Assembly (NCBI RefSeq): GCF_024643285.1
Contig: NZ_JAMSLW010000004.1
Span: forward strand, 1 to 64,000
Direction of reading: 5' to 3'
DNA from: Parapedobacter lycopersici
Lineage (GTDB): Bacteria; Bacteroidota; Bacteroidia; Sphingobacteriales; Sphingobacteriaceae
Length of the DNA: 64,000 nucleotides
This document shows, piece after piece, positions 35,642 through 44,430 of the stretch (position 1 is the stretch's first letter; each line of letters begins with the position of its first letter). The notes under the pieces are model-generated. The model saw only the letters and a list, made by a program, of their open reading frames with translations. It was not told where the DNA came from and did no database searches. The position numbers and the translations under genes are program-made.

Positions 35642-36487
35642 TTACGGTGCCAAGGCTTCCGGCGAATCGGGATTCAATACCGGCCAAATACCTACTTTGG
35701 GGAAATCCACACCCTTGGTTTCTCCACGGGCAGCATCCTGTCCAAAATAATAAAGCGGCCATCCCTTATAAGTCAACTGTGTCCGTCCATGTACGGTGAT
35801 TTCTGCGAAATCCGCCAGATTGGCCCCTGAAGGCAACGATCCGATTACAGCTTCATAAATCGACCATACACTATTGTTGCTGAAATCAGGTTTTGTGAAA
35901 TTATTGGTGTTATACCGATCCTGCACAAACCCATAAAGCGTGCGCCCATAGCTATCAACGAAATGCTGCGTCTGGCCTTCCCCCGGAGTCAGGTCACTCA
36001 TATACAGGGTTCCGTCGCCGCCAATCAACTGATGCTGGACCAGCATCACCGTGTAATCAGGCTTCGCAACAAACCAATTGCCTCCTACCCCATCGCCTTC
36101 AATTTCACCGGGAGCATCGTCATTGGCATAAAAGTACAGTGGCCGCCCTTTGTAGGTCGTCTGTAATGAGCCATTCGTTAACGTAATGGTACCGATATCT
36201 TCAGGATCGACTCCCTCGCTTTCGGCGGCGTGGCTACTATAGTACGCCGGCCACATTGAGCGGCAGTTTCCTTCGCAAGCCGTATTTCCATCAGCATCGC
36301 GCGAGAAAAAATACAACGTCATGCCGGCACTATCCGTCAGCACCGCTCCGAACGTGGCGTCTGTCTGTACAAGGATCCCCATTTCCTTTGGTTCCGGTTC
36401 GGGCTGATCGTCGTCCTTACATGACAGGACCGGCAGGCAGGCCACTGTGGCCACCAGCCATACGGATTGAATGAGATAGTATTTCAT
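35642..36487 (-). CDS. Lipoprotein with two secreted repeats (Lipoprotein_15 type)
   Basis: The 281-residue protein has a lipobox (PVLSC) and two repeats of the secreted-repeat family: LTDSAGMTLYFFSRDADG...CEGNC..WP and YGRTLYGFVQDRYNT..WPLYYFGQD. Each includes a 'Y.G.PLYYF..D' end. The molecular role is unknown, but the family occurs with cytochromes and YceI. First gene of the four-gene operon; its divergent upstream region holds a 17-base palindrome. Confidence 0.82.
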   Translation of the reverse strand: MKYYLIQSVWLVATVACLPVLSCKDDDQPEPEPKEMGILVQTDATFGAVLTDSAGMTLYFFSRDADGNTACEGNCRSMWPAYYSSHAAESEGVDPEDIGTITLTNGSLQTTYKGRPLYFYANDDAPGEIEGDGVGGNWFVAKPDYTVMLVQHQLIGGDGTLYMSDLTPGEGQTQHFVDSYGRTLYGFVQDRYNTNNFTKPDFSNNSVWSIYEAVIGSLPSGANLADFAEITVHGRTQLTYKGWPLYYFGQDAARGETKGVDFPKVGIWPVLNPDSPEALAP

Positions 36488-36549
36488 TTCTTCATTTTTA
36501 ATTGTATCCGCCGGATTAAGCTACTAATCGCCATAACAACCCGTCCCAC

Positions 36550-36566
36550 AGCTTCACCGTGAAGCT
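36550..36566. promoter_or_regulatory. 17-base palindrome in a divergent regulatory region
   Basis: AGCTTCAC, a central C, then GTGAAGCT form a perfect odd palindrome between the lipoprotein gene (leftward) and the ECF sigma gene (rightward). The location and symmetry suit an operator for a dimeric regulator, though the region could also form a short hairpin in RNA. Confidence 0.4.
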
Positions 36567-36705
36567 CCTATTCCGAAGCGTTTATACCGACAATACGGGG
36601 CAAACTGTGCGTAGGTTGCCTCCTTTGCGTGCAGAAAAAAAATAATTGTTCCCGGGCAACCATTTGCCCGGATCTAACGTATTATTGCTAAAAAGATCAT
36701 TTAGC

Positions 36706-37308
36706 TTGCCGACGATCAATCAGGATGAAACTGTACGGAAGCATATTGCCGGTTGCCTGAAATACAATAGAGACAGTCAATATGCCTTGTTCAAGCATTT
36801 CTACAGCTATGCTATGGGGATATGCCGGCGTTATGCCCGGCAGTCGGATGAAGCTTCGGATATCCTGAACGAAAGTTTCTTAAAGGTTTTCAACCACCTT
36901 AAGGATTACGATACATCAAAGCCATTTAAATCGTGGATGGGAAAAATTATTACCAACACGGCGATTGATTACTACCGTGCCAGCCTAAAATTCGGGCAGC
37001 AGGAAGACGTGAATGATTACGAGCACATCAGTGATGACGCAGGCATATATGGAAAATTGGCTTATAACGACCTGCTGGCAATGGTGAGGTCACTTAGTCC
37101 CGCATACCAAACGGTTTTTAACCTGTATGCAATCGATGGGTATAATCATAACGAAATTGCGGAATTGCTGGGCATTACCGTGAATACATCCAAATCAAAT
37201 TTGCACAAAGCCCGCAGGAGGCTCCAGGAACTGCTCAACGAAACAACGAAAGAAAGCATAACGGAACACCTGTCCAAAGTCGCCAGGGATAGCAAAAAGA
37301 ATATATAA
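36706..37308 (+). CDS. ECF RNA polymerase sigma factor
   Basis: About 200 residues. Sigma region 2 (about 20-90: SDEASDILNESFLKVFNHLK) and region 4 (about 120-175: YNHNEIAELLGITVNTSKSN) are intact. No ATG precedes region 2 in frame. Possible starts are the TTGs at 36706, 36685 and 36646, and 36706 fits best. It overlaps the next gene by one base (TAATG). The gene is divergent from the envelope operon and could control it or a distant regulon. Confidence 0.9.
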   Translation: MPTINQDETVRKHIAGCLKYNRDSQYALFKHFYSYAMGICRRYARQSDEASDILNESFLKVFNHLKDYDTSKPFKSWMGKIITNTAIDYYRASLKFGQQEDVNDYEHISDDAGIYGKLAYNDLLAMVRSLSPAYQTVFNLYAIDGYNHNEIAELLGITVNTSKSNLHKARRRLQELLNETTKESITEHLSKVARDSKKNI

Positions 37309-38468
37309 TGGAAGAAAGACATCCTATAGATCAGTTTTTTACGGACAGGTTGACTCAGGTTGACATTCCTTTTGACGAAGGTCAATGGACGGCACTGTCA
37401 ACGAAGTTGCATGCACGCAAGTCCCTTCCGCGCTTGCTTTGGATCGGGGGCGGGGTGGCAGCTGCCGCAATAATCGCCGCCATCCTTTTATTCAATGGAC
37501 ACCATACCGTCGACAACGGGCAGGTGGTTCCAACCGAGCCGATCCTGGCTGTGCAGCCCGGCGACTCAGCTGCAGGTAATACCAGCCAGGCACCTGCGGT
37601 AACAAAGGCCTTGTTACCCCCCATGGGGGAAGCTTCACTACGCTCATCCATTAAGACCGGTGTTAATCCCCCTGTAAATCCGTTAAAGAAATCCGGCGAC
37701 AACCTGGTGCCTGTACAGGGATTGGTGCCAAGCGCTCAGCCGACTCCGCTGGCTAGTGGAATCATCCTATCCCGTAATACATCGCGCATGCCCACGGCAA
37801 TTTCACAAACCGGCGGGAATGAAACGACCGGCAATCAGGAACCTGAGCAGCAGGAAACTCCGCTCCATAGGGGATGGACATTAAGTATCGCCGCCGCGCC
37901 CGACCTGTCGGGAACACGGCCCCTTACCGGAAGATTTGGTGGTCAGGTCGGATTGGCAGCCACCTACCGGCTAACGACCAAGCTTAGCGTAACCGGCGGT
38001 GTATTTTACGGACGGAAATTATACCGTGCAGACTTCGGCGATTACCGTCCTTCGGTTCCGTGGCCGAATTCGCAGCTCACTCCCAGCCTGGTAGCGGCAG
38101 ATTGCGCCGTGCTGGACATTCCCCTGAACCTCAATTTCACTTTCGCGCACCACCGCCATTCCTCCTGGTTCGCCTCGGCCGGCCTTTCCAGTTACCTCAT
38201 GTTACGTGAAACATACGACTACACTTATCCGCCACATACATATGGCGGGGCGAAGGAATATACCCTGCGTAATCAAAATCGTCATATCATGGGCGTGGGC
38301 AATGTGTCTATCGGTTACCGCCGGCAGCTCGGTGCTGCCATGGGCATTACCGTACAACCGTTCGTTAAGGTGCCGCTCACGGGAATCGGCAATGGCAATC
38401 TCAAACTCTACTCATCGGGTGTAGCCATATCAGCAGATATCGACCTCTCCCGAAGTAACTTTCGATAA
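37308..38468 (+). CDS. Putative anti-sigma protein with inner-membrane helix and C-terminal beta-barrel domain
   Basis: The 386-residue protein is translationally coupled to the sigma gene. It has a short cytoplasmic part (residues 1-42), one membrane helix (about 43-62, rich in Ala/Ile), a Pro/Gly-rich linker of about 125 residues, and from about residue 190 an antiparallel barrel-like domain (LSIAAAPDLSG; LAATYRLTTKLSVTGGVFYG) ending in alternating beta residues. The last residues DIDLSRSNFR end in Phe-Arg rather than the usual terminal aromatic of outer-membrane barrels. If the domain sits in the outer membrane, one chain would cross both membranes. The anti-sigma role is inferred from position. 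Confidence 0.6.
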   Translation: MEERHPIDQFFTDRLTQVDIPFDEGQWTALSTKLHARKSLPRLLWIGGGVAAAAIIAAILLFNGHHTVDNGQVVPTEPILAVQPGDSAAGNTSQAPAVTKALLPPMGEASLRSSIKTGVNPPVNPLKKSGDNLVPVQGLVPSAQPTPLASGIILSRNTSRMPTAISQTGGNETTGNQEPEQQETPLHRGWTLSIAAAPDLSGTRPLTGRFGGQVGLAATYRLTTKLSVTGGVFYGRKLYRADFGDYRPSVPWPNSQLTPSLVAADCAVLDIPLNLNFTFAHHRHSSWFASAGLSSYLMLRETYDYTYPPHTYGGAKEYTLRNQNRHIMGVGNVSIGYRRQLGAAMGITVQPFVKVPLTGIGNGNLKLYSSGVAISADIDLSRSNFR

Positions 38469-38509
38469 CATCCGGCAAAGGCGTTGTAATTGGTTTGGGT
38501 CCGTGGGGA

Positions 38510-38992
38510 TTATTTTTTTTCAATCAGGCACACGGCATAAGCCACTACCCCCTCCTGCCGACCGATAAACCCCATCGTTTCATTGGTTGTCGCTTTAATG
38601 GAAACATCTTCTTCCGAAATGCCGGCCGCCGCGGCAATTTGGTATTTCATCGCGGGGATGTGAGGTTTTATTTTGGGTGCTTCCAGGCATAGCATGGCAT
38701 CAATATTACCCAGGCTCCATCCCGCCCTTACCAGCAATTTCACACATTCCGACAACAGTACAAGGCTGCTTATTCCCTTCCAGCGGTCGTCGGTATTGGG
38801 GAAATGGTAACCGATGTCTTCCAGGTTGGCTGCCCCAAGGATTGCATCGCAGATCGCATGCACCAAAACATCCGCGTCGGAATGTCCGAAAGCACCGGCA
38901 TGGTGGGGAACCTGGACGCCGCCCAGCATAAAAGGCTGCCCTTCCCGGAGCTGGTGCACGTCAAAACCGAATCCTACTTTTATTTTTGTCAT
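38510..38992 (-). CDS. ispF: 2-C-methyl-D-erythritol 2,4-cyclodiphosphate synthase
   Basis: The 160-residue protein shows GFGFDVHQL (zinc ligands Asp, His), the ALHAI-like turn as DVLVHAICDAILGAA, and GDIGYHFP-like DIGYHFPNTD. The enzyme makes the cyclic diphosphate in the non-mevalonate isoprenoid pathway. Length is normal. It has its own promoter, and the gene end faces the barrel-protein gene across 41 bases. Confidence 0.97.
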   Translation of the reverse strand: MTKIKVGFGFDVHQLREGQPFMLGGVQVPHHAGAFGHSDADVLVHAICDAILGAANLEDIGYHFPNTDDRWKGISSLVLLSECVKLLVRAGWSLGNIDAMLCLEAPKIKPHIPAMKYQIAAAAGISEEDVSIKATTNETMGFIGRQEGVVAYAVCLIEKK

Positions 38993-39013
38993 GATGCAAA
39001 TCGCTTAATGCGC

Positions 39014-39045
39014 CAAACTTAGCCAAATGATTATACAATCTCAAA
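39014..39045 (-). promoter_or_regulatory. Promoter of ispF
   Basis: Minus-strand TTTG (39042-39045), 20 bases, then TAAGTTTG (39014-39021), both full matches to the Bacteroidota promoter. It lies 21 bases before the ispF ATG. Confidence 0.65.
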
Positions 39046-39092
39046 TCAATTCCAAAGGAAGCTGTTCCGCCCATTCGCTTAAACTTTGCCGA

Positions 39093-39100
39093 TAGGTTTG
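39093..39100 (+). promoter_or_regulatory. -7 promoter element of gldJ
   Basis: TAGGTTTG matches TAnnTTTG exactly, 64 bases before the gldJ ATG; no good -33 TTG is present at the usual spacing. Confidence 0.4.
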
Positions 39101-39164
39101 CGATTATGTCCAATATTTTTTTAATTTTGGAAGTTAGATACCGTAACAGTTACTAACCATTACG

Positions 39165-40718
39165 ATGAAGATAACGACATTTCATTTTCCTTTTTTTCTG
39201 CTGTTCCTGAGTGGCCTGGTACTTGTTTCCTGTAATCGGAACGGGGTATCGTCGAAAACGGGTGTTCCGTATAACGATCCGTATAACGGAGGGCTGCAAA
39301 TTAACAGAAAAGTAAAAGAAGGTCCAGGACCCGGCTTAATCGTGATTGAAGGGGGTACTTTTGTCATGGGAGGCAGCCTGAATGAAGACATTACCTACGC
39401 GCACGACAACCTGAAACGTCGGGTCACTGTGGCGTCCTTTTATATGGATGAAACAGAGGTTTCCAATGCCGACTGGCTGGAATACCTGCACTGGCTTAAC
39501 CAGAATTTCCCGGACGACAACGAGCTTTATTACAATGCACTGCCGGACACGCTGGTATGGCGCCATCCGCTTTCTTACAATGAACCGTATGTCGACCTCT
39601 ATCTGCGGCACCCTGCCTATCAGGATTATCCCGTAGTAGGCGTTACCTGGGAGCAGGCAAACGCGTACAGCGCTTGGCGGACCGATCGGGTCAATGAACA
39701 CATCCTGCGTGAGCGGGGAGCGTTAGTCGACTATCGCGCCTTATCCGAGTCCCAGTCGCGCCCGGGTGAGCCTTTCAACACCGACATTTACCTTAACGGC
39801 CAGTACCGCGGCGAGGGAATCGATGGTGAGCGGATGCCCCAGGACAACCGGCCGGGAGCTGAAGATGGCGCGCGCCGGCCCGTGCGTATGGAAGACGGGA
39901 TATTGAAACAGCCTTACCGCCTGCCTACCGAAGCTGAATGGGAATATGCGGCGCTCGGCCTGGTAGGAAATACCGAATATGGAAATATCGAGAGCGGAAA
40001 GGTTTATCCGTGGAATGGATTGGGTGTTCGCTCCGCTAAGCGCCGTACCCAGGGACTCATCATGGCCAATTTCAAACCCACGGGAGGTGATAACATGGGC
40101 GTTGCCGGCTACCTCAACGACGGTGGCGACATCACGGTATCTGTAACCAGCTACTTACCTAACGACTATGGCCTGTATAACATGGCAGGGAATGTCAACG
40201 AATGGGTAGCAGATGTTTACCGGCAGTTATCCTTCGAGGACTTCCAGGATTTCAATCCGTTCCGGGGCAACGTGTACATGGACAAACAGTATGAAGATGC
40301 GGAAAAAGGCATCATTGCAAAAGATAGATACGGCCGCCCGATAAAGGTACCCGCAAAGGCGCCGCGTAAACAAACCTGGGAAGAACTGCAGGCCGCAACA
40401 GGCGATTCGGCACAGAACAGCTTCGACTATGATGTCCGCGGGTTTGCTGATGAAACCAACTCGGAACTGTATGGTGTGACCACGCTGATCAACGACAAAG
40501 CACGGGTTTATAAAGGCGGTTCGTGGAACGACCGTGCCTATTGGCTTAACCCTGCAACCCGTCGCTTCATGCAGCAGGATCAATCGAATGCGATGACGGG
40601 CTTTCGCTGTGCCATGACCCTGGTTGGTTCGCCGGAAATAAACACCAGAAGTAAACCCACTTTTCCCGCCAACCGTTCAGCCGGCCAGGGCGACAGGAAA
40701 TTCCTGGGTTTATTTTAA
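39165..40718 (+). CDS. gldJ: Gliding motility / type IX secretion lipoprotein GldJ
   Basis: The 517-residue lipoprotein (lipobox VLVSC) has a formylglycine-generating-enzyme (SUMF1) fold. Signatures are IEGGTFVMGG, YMDETEVSNADWLEYLHW, YPVVGVTWEQANAYS and the C-terminal GGSWNDRAYWLNPATRRF. The ALPDTLVW and YLRHPAYQDYPVV segments are typical of GldJ rather than GldK. GldJ is an outer-membrane lipoprotein needed for the T9SS and gliding. Other gld genes are not present nearby. Confidence 0.85.
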   Translation: MKITTFHFPFFLLFLSGLVLVSCNRNGVSSKTGVPYNDPYNGGLQINRKVKEGPGPGLIVIEGGTFVMGGSLNEDITYAHDNLKRRVTVASFYMDETEVSNADWLEYLHWLNQNFPDDNELYYNALPDTLVWRHPLSYNEPYVDLYLRHPAYQDYPVVGVTWEQANAYSAWRTDRVNEHILRERGALVDYRALSESQSRPGEPFNTDIYLNGQYRGEGIDGERMPQDNRPGAEDGARRPVRMEDGILKQPYRLPTEAEWEYAALGLVGNTEYGNIESGKVYPWNGLGVRSAKRRTQGLIMANFKPTGGDNMGVAGYLNDGGDITVSVTSYLPNDYGLYNMAGNVNEWVADVYRQLSFEDFQDFNPFRGNVYMDKQYEDAEKGIIAKDRYGRPIKVPAKAPRKQTWEELQAATGDSAQNSFDYDVRGFADETNSELYGVTTLINDKARVYKGGSWNDRAYWLNPATRRFMQQDQSNAMTGFRCAMTLVGSPEINTRSKPTFPANRSAGQGDRKFLGLF

Positions 40719-40793
40719 TTAGCACCAGCTATTTTACAAACGTACGGAAAAACAGAAGCGCGGAACTATCCGTAACAGTGGAGAAAGACTATC

Positions 40794-40850
40794 ACTAAAA
40801 GACCTGCGCGTGGTAAAGCCAAAGCTATACCGTGCGCAGGTCATTTTAGT
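40794..40850. terminator. Bidirectional terminator between gldJ and glmS
   Basis: Arms ACTAAAAGACCTGCGC (from 40794) and GCGCAGGTCATTTTAGT (to 40850) pair with one bulged base. A-rich and T-rich flanks on either side allow termination from both directions. It lies between two convergent genes. Confidence 0.75.
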
Positions 40851-40904
40851 TATTTTCAGTTAAGTTAACGACCCTATAAGGGGTTAACGCCGCGGCGGTT
40901 GCTA

Positions 40905-42743
40905 CTACTCCACCGTCACGGACTTTGCCAGGTTCCTGGGCTGGTCTACATTACATCCCCGCAACAGTGCGGTATGATAGGATAATAGCTGCAGCGGTAT
41001 GGTAGCCAGCAAGGGAAGAAATGCCTCATCTGCATCCGGGATCTCGATCACATAGTCTGCCAATGCCCTTACCGCGGTATCGCCCTCGGTTACAATGGCT
41101 ATCACACGTCCCTTACGGGCTTTCACTTCCTGTATGTTACTGATCACTTTTTCGTAAGAAGAATTCTGTGTCGCGATAACCACCACGGGCATTTCCTCAT
41201 CGATCAGGGCAATGGGGCCGTGTTTCATCTCCGCAGCCGGATATCCTTCGGCATGGATATACGAAATCTCTTTCAGTTTCAATGCCCCTTCCAGCGCCAC
41301 GGGGAAACCGACGCCGCGTCCCAGGAAAATCGCATTGGTGGCATCCTTGATTTCAGCGGCAATATACTGGGTTGCCTGGTCACACGCCAATGTCTTTTCG
41401 ACCAGCGTGGGAATGTCTTCCAATGAGGTAAGCAGCTCCACCAATTTACTCTGTGCGAGCGTTCCACGCAGCTGCGCCGCATACATGGCAATTAGTGTAA
41501 GCACGGTAACCTGTGCCGTAAATGCCTTTGTGGATGCGACACCGATCTCCGGACCGGCATGGGTATATACGCCACCGTGGGTCAGCCGCGGAATAGAAGA
41601 CCCCACGACGTTGCAGATCCCCAATATGGTGGCTCCCCGCTCTTTAGCCAATTCAATTGCCGCCATGGTATCCGCCGTTTCCCCGGACTGCGAAATCGCG
41701 ATCACGATGTCCCGCTCGGTGATAATCGGGTTCCGGTAGCGGAATTCCGATGCGTATTCAACACCTACCGGTATGCGGGCAAACTCTTCAATGAGGTATT
41801 CCCCGACCAGGCCGGCGTGCCAGGAAGTTCCGCAGGCCACGATAATAATGCGTTCGGCATTGCGCAGCTTATCGGCATATTCTTTAATACCGCCCAACTG
41901 TACCTTCCCTTCCTGGGGATATATCCGTCCCCGCATACAATCGCGGATGGACCGGGGCTGCTCATGGATCTCCTTCAGCATGAAGTGGTCATATCCCGCC
42001 TTTTCCAGCATCTCCAGCTGCATTTCCAGCTTCTGGATGTATGGGGTCTGCACCTCATTATCGATGGTCTTGATCAGCAGTTCCCCTCCGTTGATAAAGG
42101 CAATTTCCCGGTCTTTGAGGTAAATTACATTGCGCGTATATTCAATGATGGGCGATGCGTCGGAAGCAATGAAATATTCGCCGTTACCTACACCGATCAC
42201 CATGGGACTTCCTTTACGGGCTGCAATCAGCTGCTCCGGGTGTTCCCGGTCGGTAACCAGGATGGCATAAGCGCCGATGACCTGCGTCAACGCAATCCGT
42301 ACAGCCTCCAGCAGGTCTGTCTTTTCTTCCGCCAGGATGTCGGCAATCAGGTGAATAAGCACTTCCGTATCCGTGTCACTCTGGAACACATGTCCCCGGC
42401 TGGATAATTCCTCCTTCAGCGGGCCGTAGTTCTCAATAATCCCATTGTGTACAATAGCCAACCGGCCGTCTTCGGAAAGATGCGGGTGTGCATTCCGGTC
42501 GGACGGTTCACCGTGGGTAGCCCAACGGGTATGTCCGATACCGGTCCTGCCCTGCAGGTTTGCACCCGCTGCAGCAGCTTCCAGATCACTCACCTTGCCT
42601 GTCTTCTTGTAGTGGTTAATGTGCTGCTGGTCCACCAGGGCAACGCCCGCACTGTCATAACCCCGGTATTCCAGCCTTTTGAGTCCTTTTACAATAATTT
42701 GCCATGCTTCACGCTGGCCAATGTAACCTACAATTCCACACAT
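40905..42743 (-). CDS. glmS: Glucosamine-6-phosphate synthase (isomerizing)
   Basis: The 612-residue enzyme begins with the cysteine-nucleophile glutaminase domain (MCGIVGYIG, Cys2 after Met removal; TGIGHTRWATHGEP) and has two SIS sugar-isomerase domains (ISQSGETADT; STKAFTAQ). The end is the usual KSVTVE. It makes glucosamine-6-phosphate, the first step to UDP-GlcNAc for the cell wall. No glmS ribozyme is visible upstream. Confidence 0.98.
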   Translation of the reverse strand: MCGIVGYIGQREAWQIIVKGLKRLEYRGYDSAGVALVDQQHINHYKKTGKVSDLEAAAAGANLQGRTGIGHTRWATHGEPSDRNAHPHLSEDGRLAIVHNGIIENYGPLKEELSSRGHVFQSDTDTEVLIHLIADILAEEKTDLLEAVRIALTQVIGAYAILVTDREHPEQLIAARKGSPMVIGVGNGEYFIASDASPIIEYTRNVIYLKDREIAFINGGELLIKTIDNEVQTPYIQKLEMQLEMLEKAGYDHFMLKEIHEQPRSIRDCMRGRIYPQEGKVQLGGIKEYADKLRNAERIIIVACGTSWHAGLVGEYLIEEFARIPVGVEYASEFRYRNPIITERDIVIAISQSGETADTMAAIELAKERGATILGICNVVGSSIPRLTHGGVYTHAGPEIGVASTKAFTAQVTVLTLIAMYAAQLRGTLAQSKLVELLTSLEDIPTLVEKTLACDQATQYIAAEIKDATNAIFLGRGVGFPVALEGALKLKEISYIHAEGYPAAEMKHGPIALIDEEMPVVVIATQNSSYEKVISNIQEVKARKGRVIAIVTEGDTAVRALADYVIEIPDADEAFLPLLATIPLQLLSYHTALLRGCNVDQPRNLAKSVTVE

Positions 42744-42822
42744 AGTTTTATATTGAATTTATCGACAATTTAAGCTTTTCGGTTCATGCGCAATTATGTT
42801 GCCAAACAGTCCGGGAATTATA

Positions 42823-42866
42823 AAAAAGAAAAAGGGACATCCAATGGGCTGTCCCTTTTTCTTTTT
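42823..42866. terminator. Strong bidirectional terminator after the DUF4270 gene
   Basis: Arms 42823-42839 and 42850-42866 are perfect 17-base complements, with a 10-base loop. The A-rich and T-rich ends make it an efficient intrinsic terminator in either direction, separating the DUF4270 gene from the downstream glmS. Confidence 0.85.
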
Positions 42867-42880
42867 GCGATTAAAATCGC

Positions 42881-44335
42881 TCAATTGGATTTTGTGTAAT
42901 AAATATTCAGTTTCATCTTATATTCCGGGTGATTTCCACCGCCAATAACCGCCCGGCTGCCGGTATTGAGTACCGATTGATACGGTACATTCCGGTCCCC
43001 TTCCGATGCCGGTGCAATGAAAAATTCATTGTTCTTTATCCGGTCGCGCAGCAGGTCCTGTACAAAAGAAGTGATGTGGAAAATATAACGCTGCTTGTCT
43101 TTATCGTAGACGCCGCCGAAAGCCTGCCAATAACCATTGGAGCGGTACCACAGGCTGCGCGCGTCACCGGAAAACCGCTGACCGTCACTCCGGCTGTCCC
43201 CATCCGGCACAGGCTGCCGCTGGTTGGCAATGTCCTCGCGGTAGAGGGTAAGTCGGGGCGCATAATAACCGAAATCATCCCCTGTCGCCCCCTGATCTAC
43301 ATAAATGACCAGTTCAGCCTTGTTGATCGCCATATCGAGTCCTTTGAGGGAATCAATATGCGGCAGGCTGAGCTTGGCCCGGAGCCCGGCAGGTGCCTGT
43401 AAGTATAATGTCTCAAAATTGCCGGAAGGATCAGCTAACTGAGCAGCGACCTCGGTTGTATACTCGTGTTTAATGGAAGAAGAGATACGTGCCGCAAAGC
43501 TACTCGATGCGGATACAGTTGTTGGCAGAAACGTGCGGAAGGTATCAATTGCCGCGTCGTCGCCGTCCTTTCCGTTCGGCTGCCGGTAAACAAGCTCGAT
43601 CCCGGTTACATCCGTTGCACCGCGAAACGTGATTAATCCTCCCGTACCGGTCATTGAAGCTTCATCTACACTGAGGTAAAGCCCTTTCACGTGGTTGCTG
43701 AATCCTTTCTCGGTGGATATCGATGCAGAATCGACCGATTCACTGAACAGGTTCCTGAAGAAAGCGGCCGGCAACGCCATCCTTAACTGGGGGTCGGCCT
43801 TTACCAGCGAATCCTTTTCGTCAATGTGCTTATATACACTCACCGTATCCCGATAGGCAAACCGGCGCACCAGCTTCGTCGCCAGCACCTCGTCGCTCAC
43901 TGCCCATTCTTTGTCGGAATAATTGCCATCAGTATATACCTCCGCCAGCTGGCGTACCTGTAAGGTAAACGAGGAGCCGGTAGAATCGCCAAAATATTCA
44001 TTCCCATACGGCAGCACAAGGATAACGGAGTCAATTTCGGCATCTTCACGGATACGGGGTACGCTGGCCGGCTTACCGATTGCCAGCGCTAAATCGGCTG
44101 TTGTCTTGCCAATGACTGGGTCGTTAAGCAATCCAAAGGTCGTCTGATTGAATGAATTTGACCTTGCGCTGTCATCCTTAAGCGTTACGGCATGTAGGGT
44201 GAGCGTATCGGTCAACACGCCGACGATTTCATCGCCGGGCTGTACATCCAAACCGATACTGGAGGGGTTTTCACAGCTTCCCAAAACAAAAAGACTTATT
44301 AACAATGTCAATAAGTCTCTATTAAGATATTTCAT
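42881..44335 (-). CDS. DUF4270 lipoprotein
   Basis: About 484 residues. A lipoprotein signal (MKYLNRDLLTLLISLFVLGSC) is followed by a beta-rich body with the DUF4270 start SSIGLDVQPGDEIVGV and IDSVILVLPYG. The role is unknown. The ATG at 44335 is preferred over one three codons upstream. It lies 95 bases downstream of the glycogen-synthase-like gene, a pairing commonly conserved in Bacteroidota. Confidence 0.8.
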   Translation of the reverse strand: MKYLNRDLLTLLISLFVLGSCENPSSIGLDVQPGDEIVGVLTDTLTLHAVTLKDDSARSNSFNQTTFGLLNDPVIGKTTADLALAIGKPASVPRIREDAEIDSVILVLPYGNEYFGDSTGSSFTLQVRQLAEVYTDGNYSDKEWAVSDEVLATKLVRRFAYRDTVSVYKHIDEKDSLVKADPQLRMALPAAFFRNLFSESVDSASISTEKGFSNHVKGLYLSVDEASMTGTGGLITFRGATDVTGIELVYRQPNGKDGDDAAIDTFRTFLPTTVSASSSFAARISSSIKHEYTTEVAAQLADPSGNFETLYLQAPAGLRAKLSLPHIDSLKGLDMAINKAELVIYVDQGATGDDFGYYAPRLTLYREDIANQRQPVPDGDSRSDGQRFSGDARSLWYRSNGYWQAFGGVYDKDKQRYIFHITSFVQDLLRDRIKNNEFFIAPASEGDRNVPYQSVLNTGSRAVIGGGNHPEYKMKLNIYYTKSN

Positions 44336-44430
44336 CCGAATCATTATTATTTAATGGTCTGATGGAACACCCATGTCACGCAGTCGGATTGCAGCCAGGT
44401 GTGTTTCATCCACAAAGAAATTATACAAAA

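Noticed and set aside
41559-42407. 282-codon open frame opposite glmS
   Set aside because: Antisense shadow of glmS.
42744-42880. glmS ribozyme or riboswitch upstream of glmS
   Set aside because: The leader is short and A+T-rich, and I see no conserved ribozyme core. Only the DUF4270 terminator is present.
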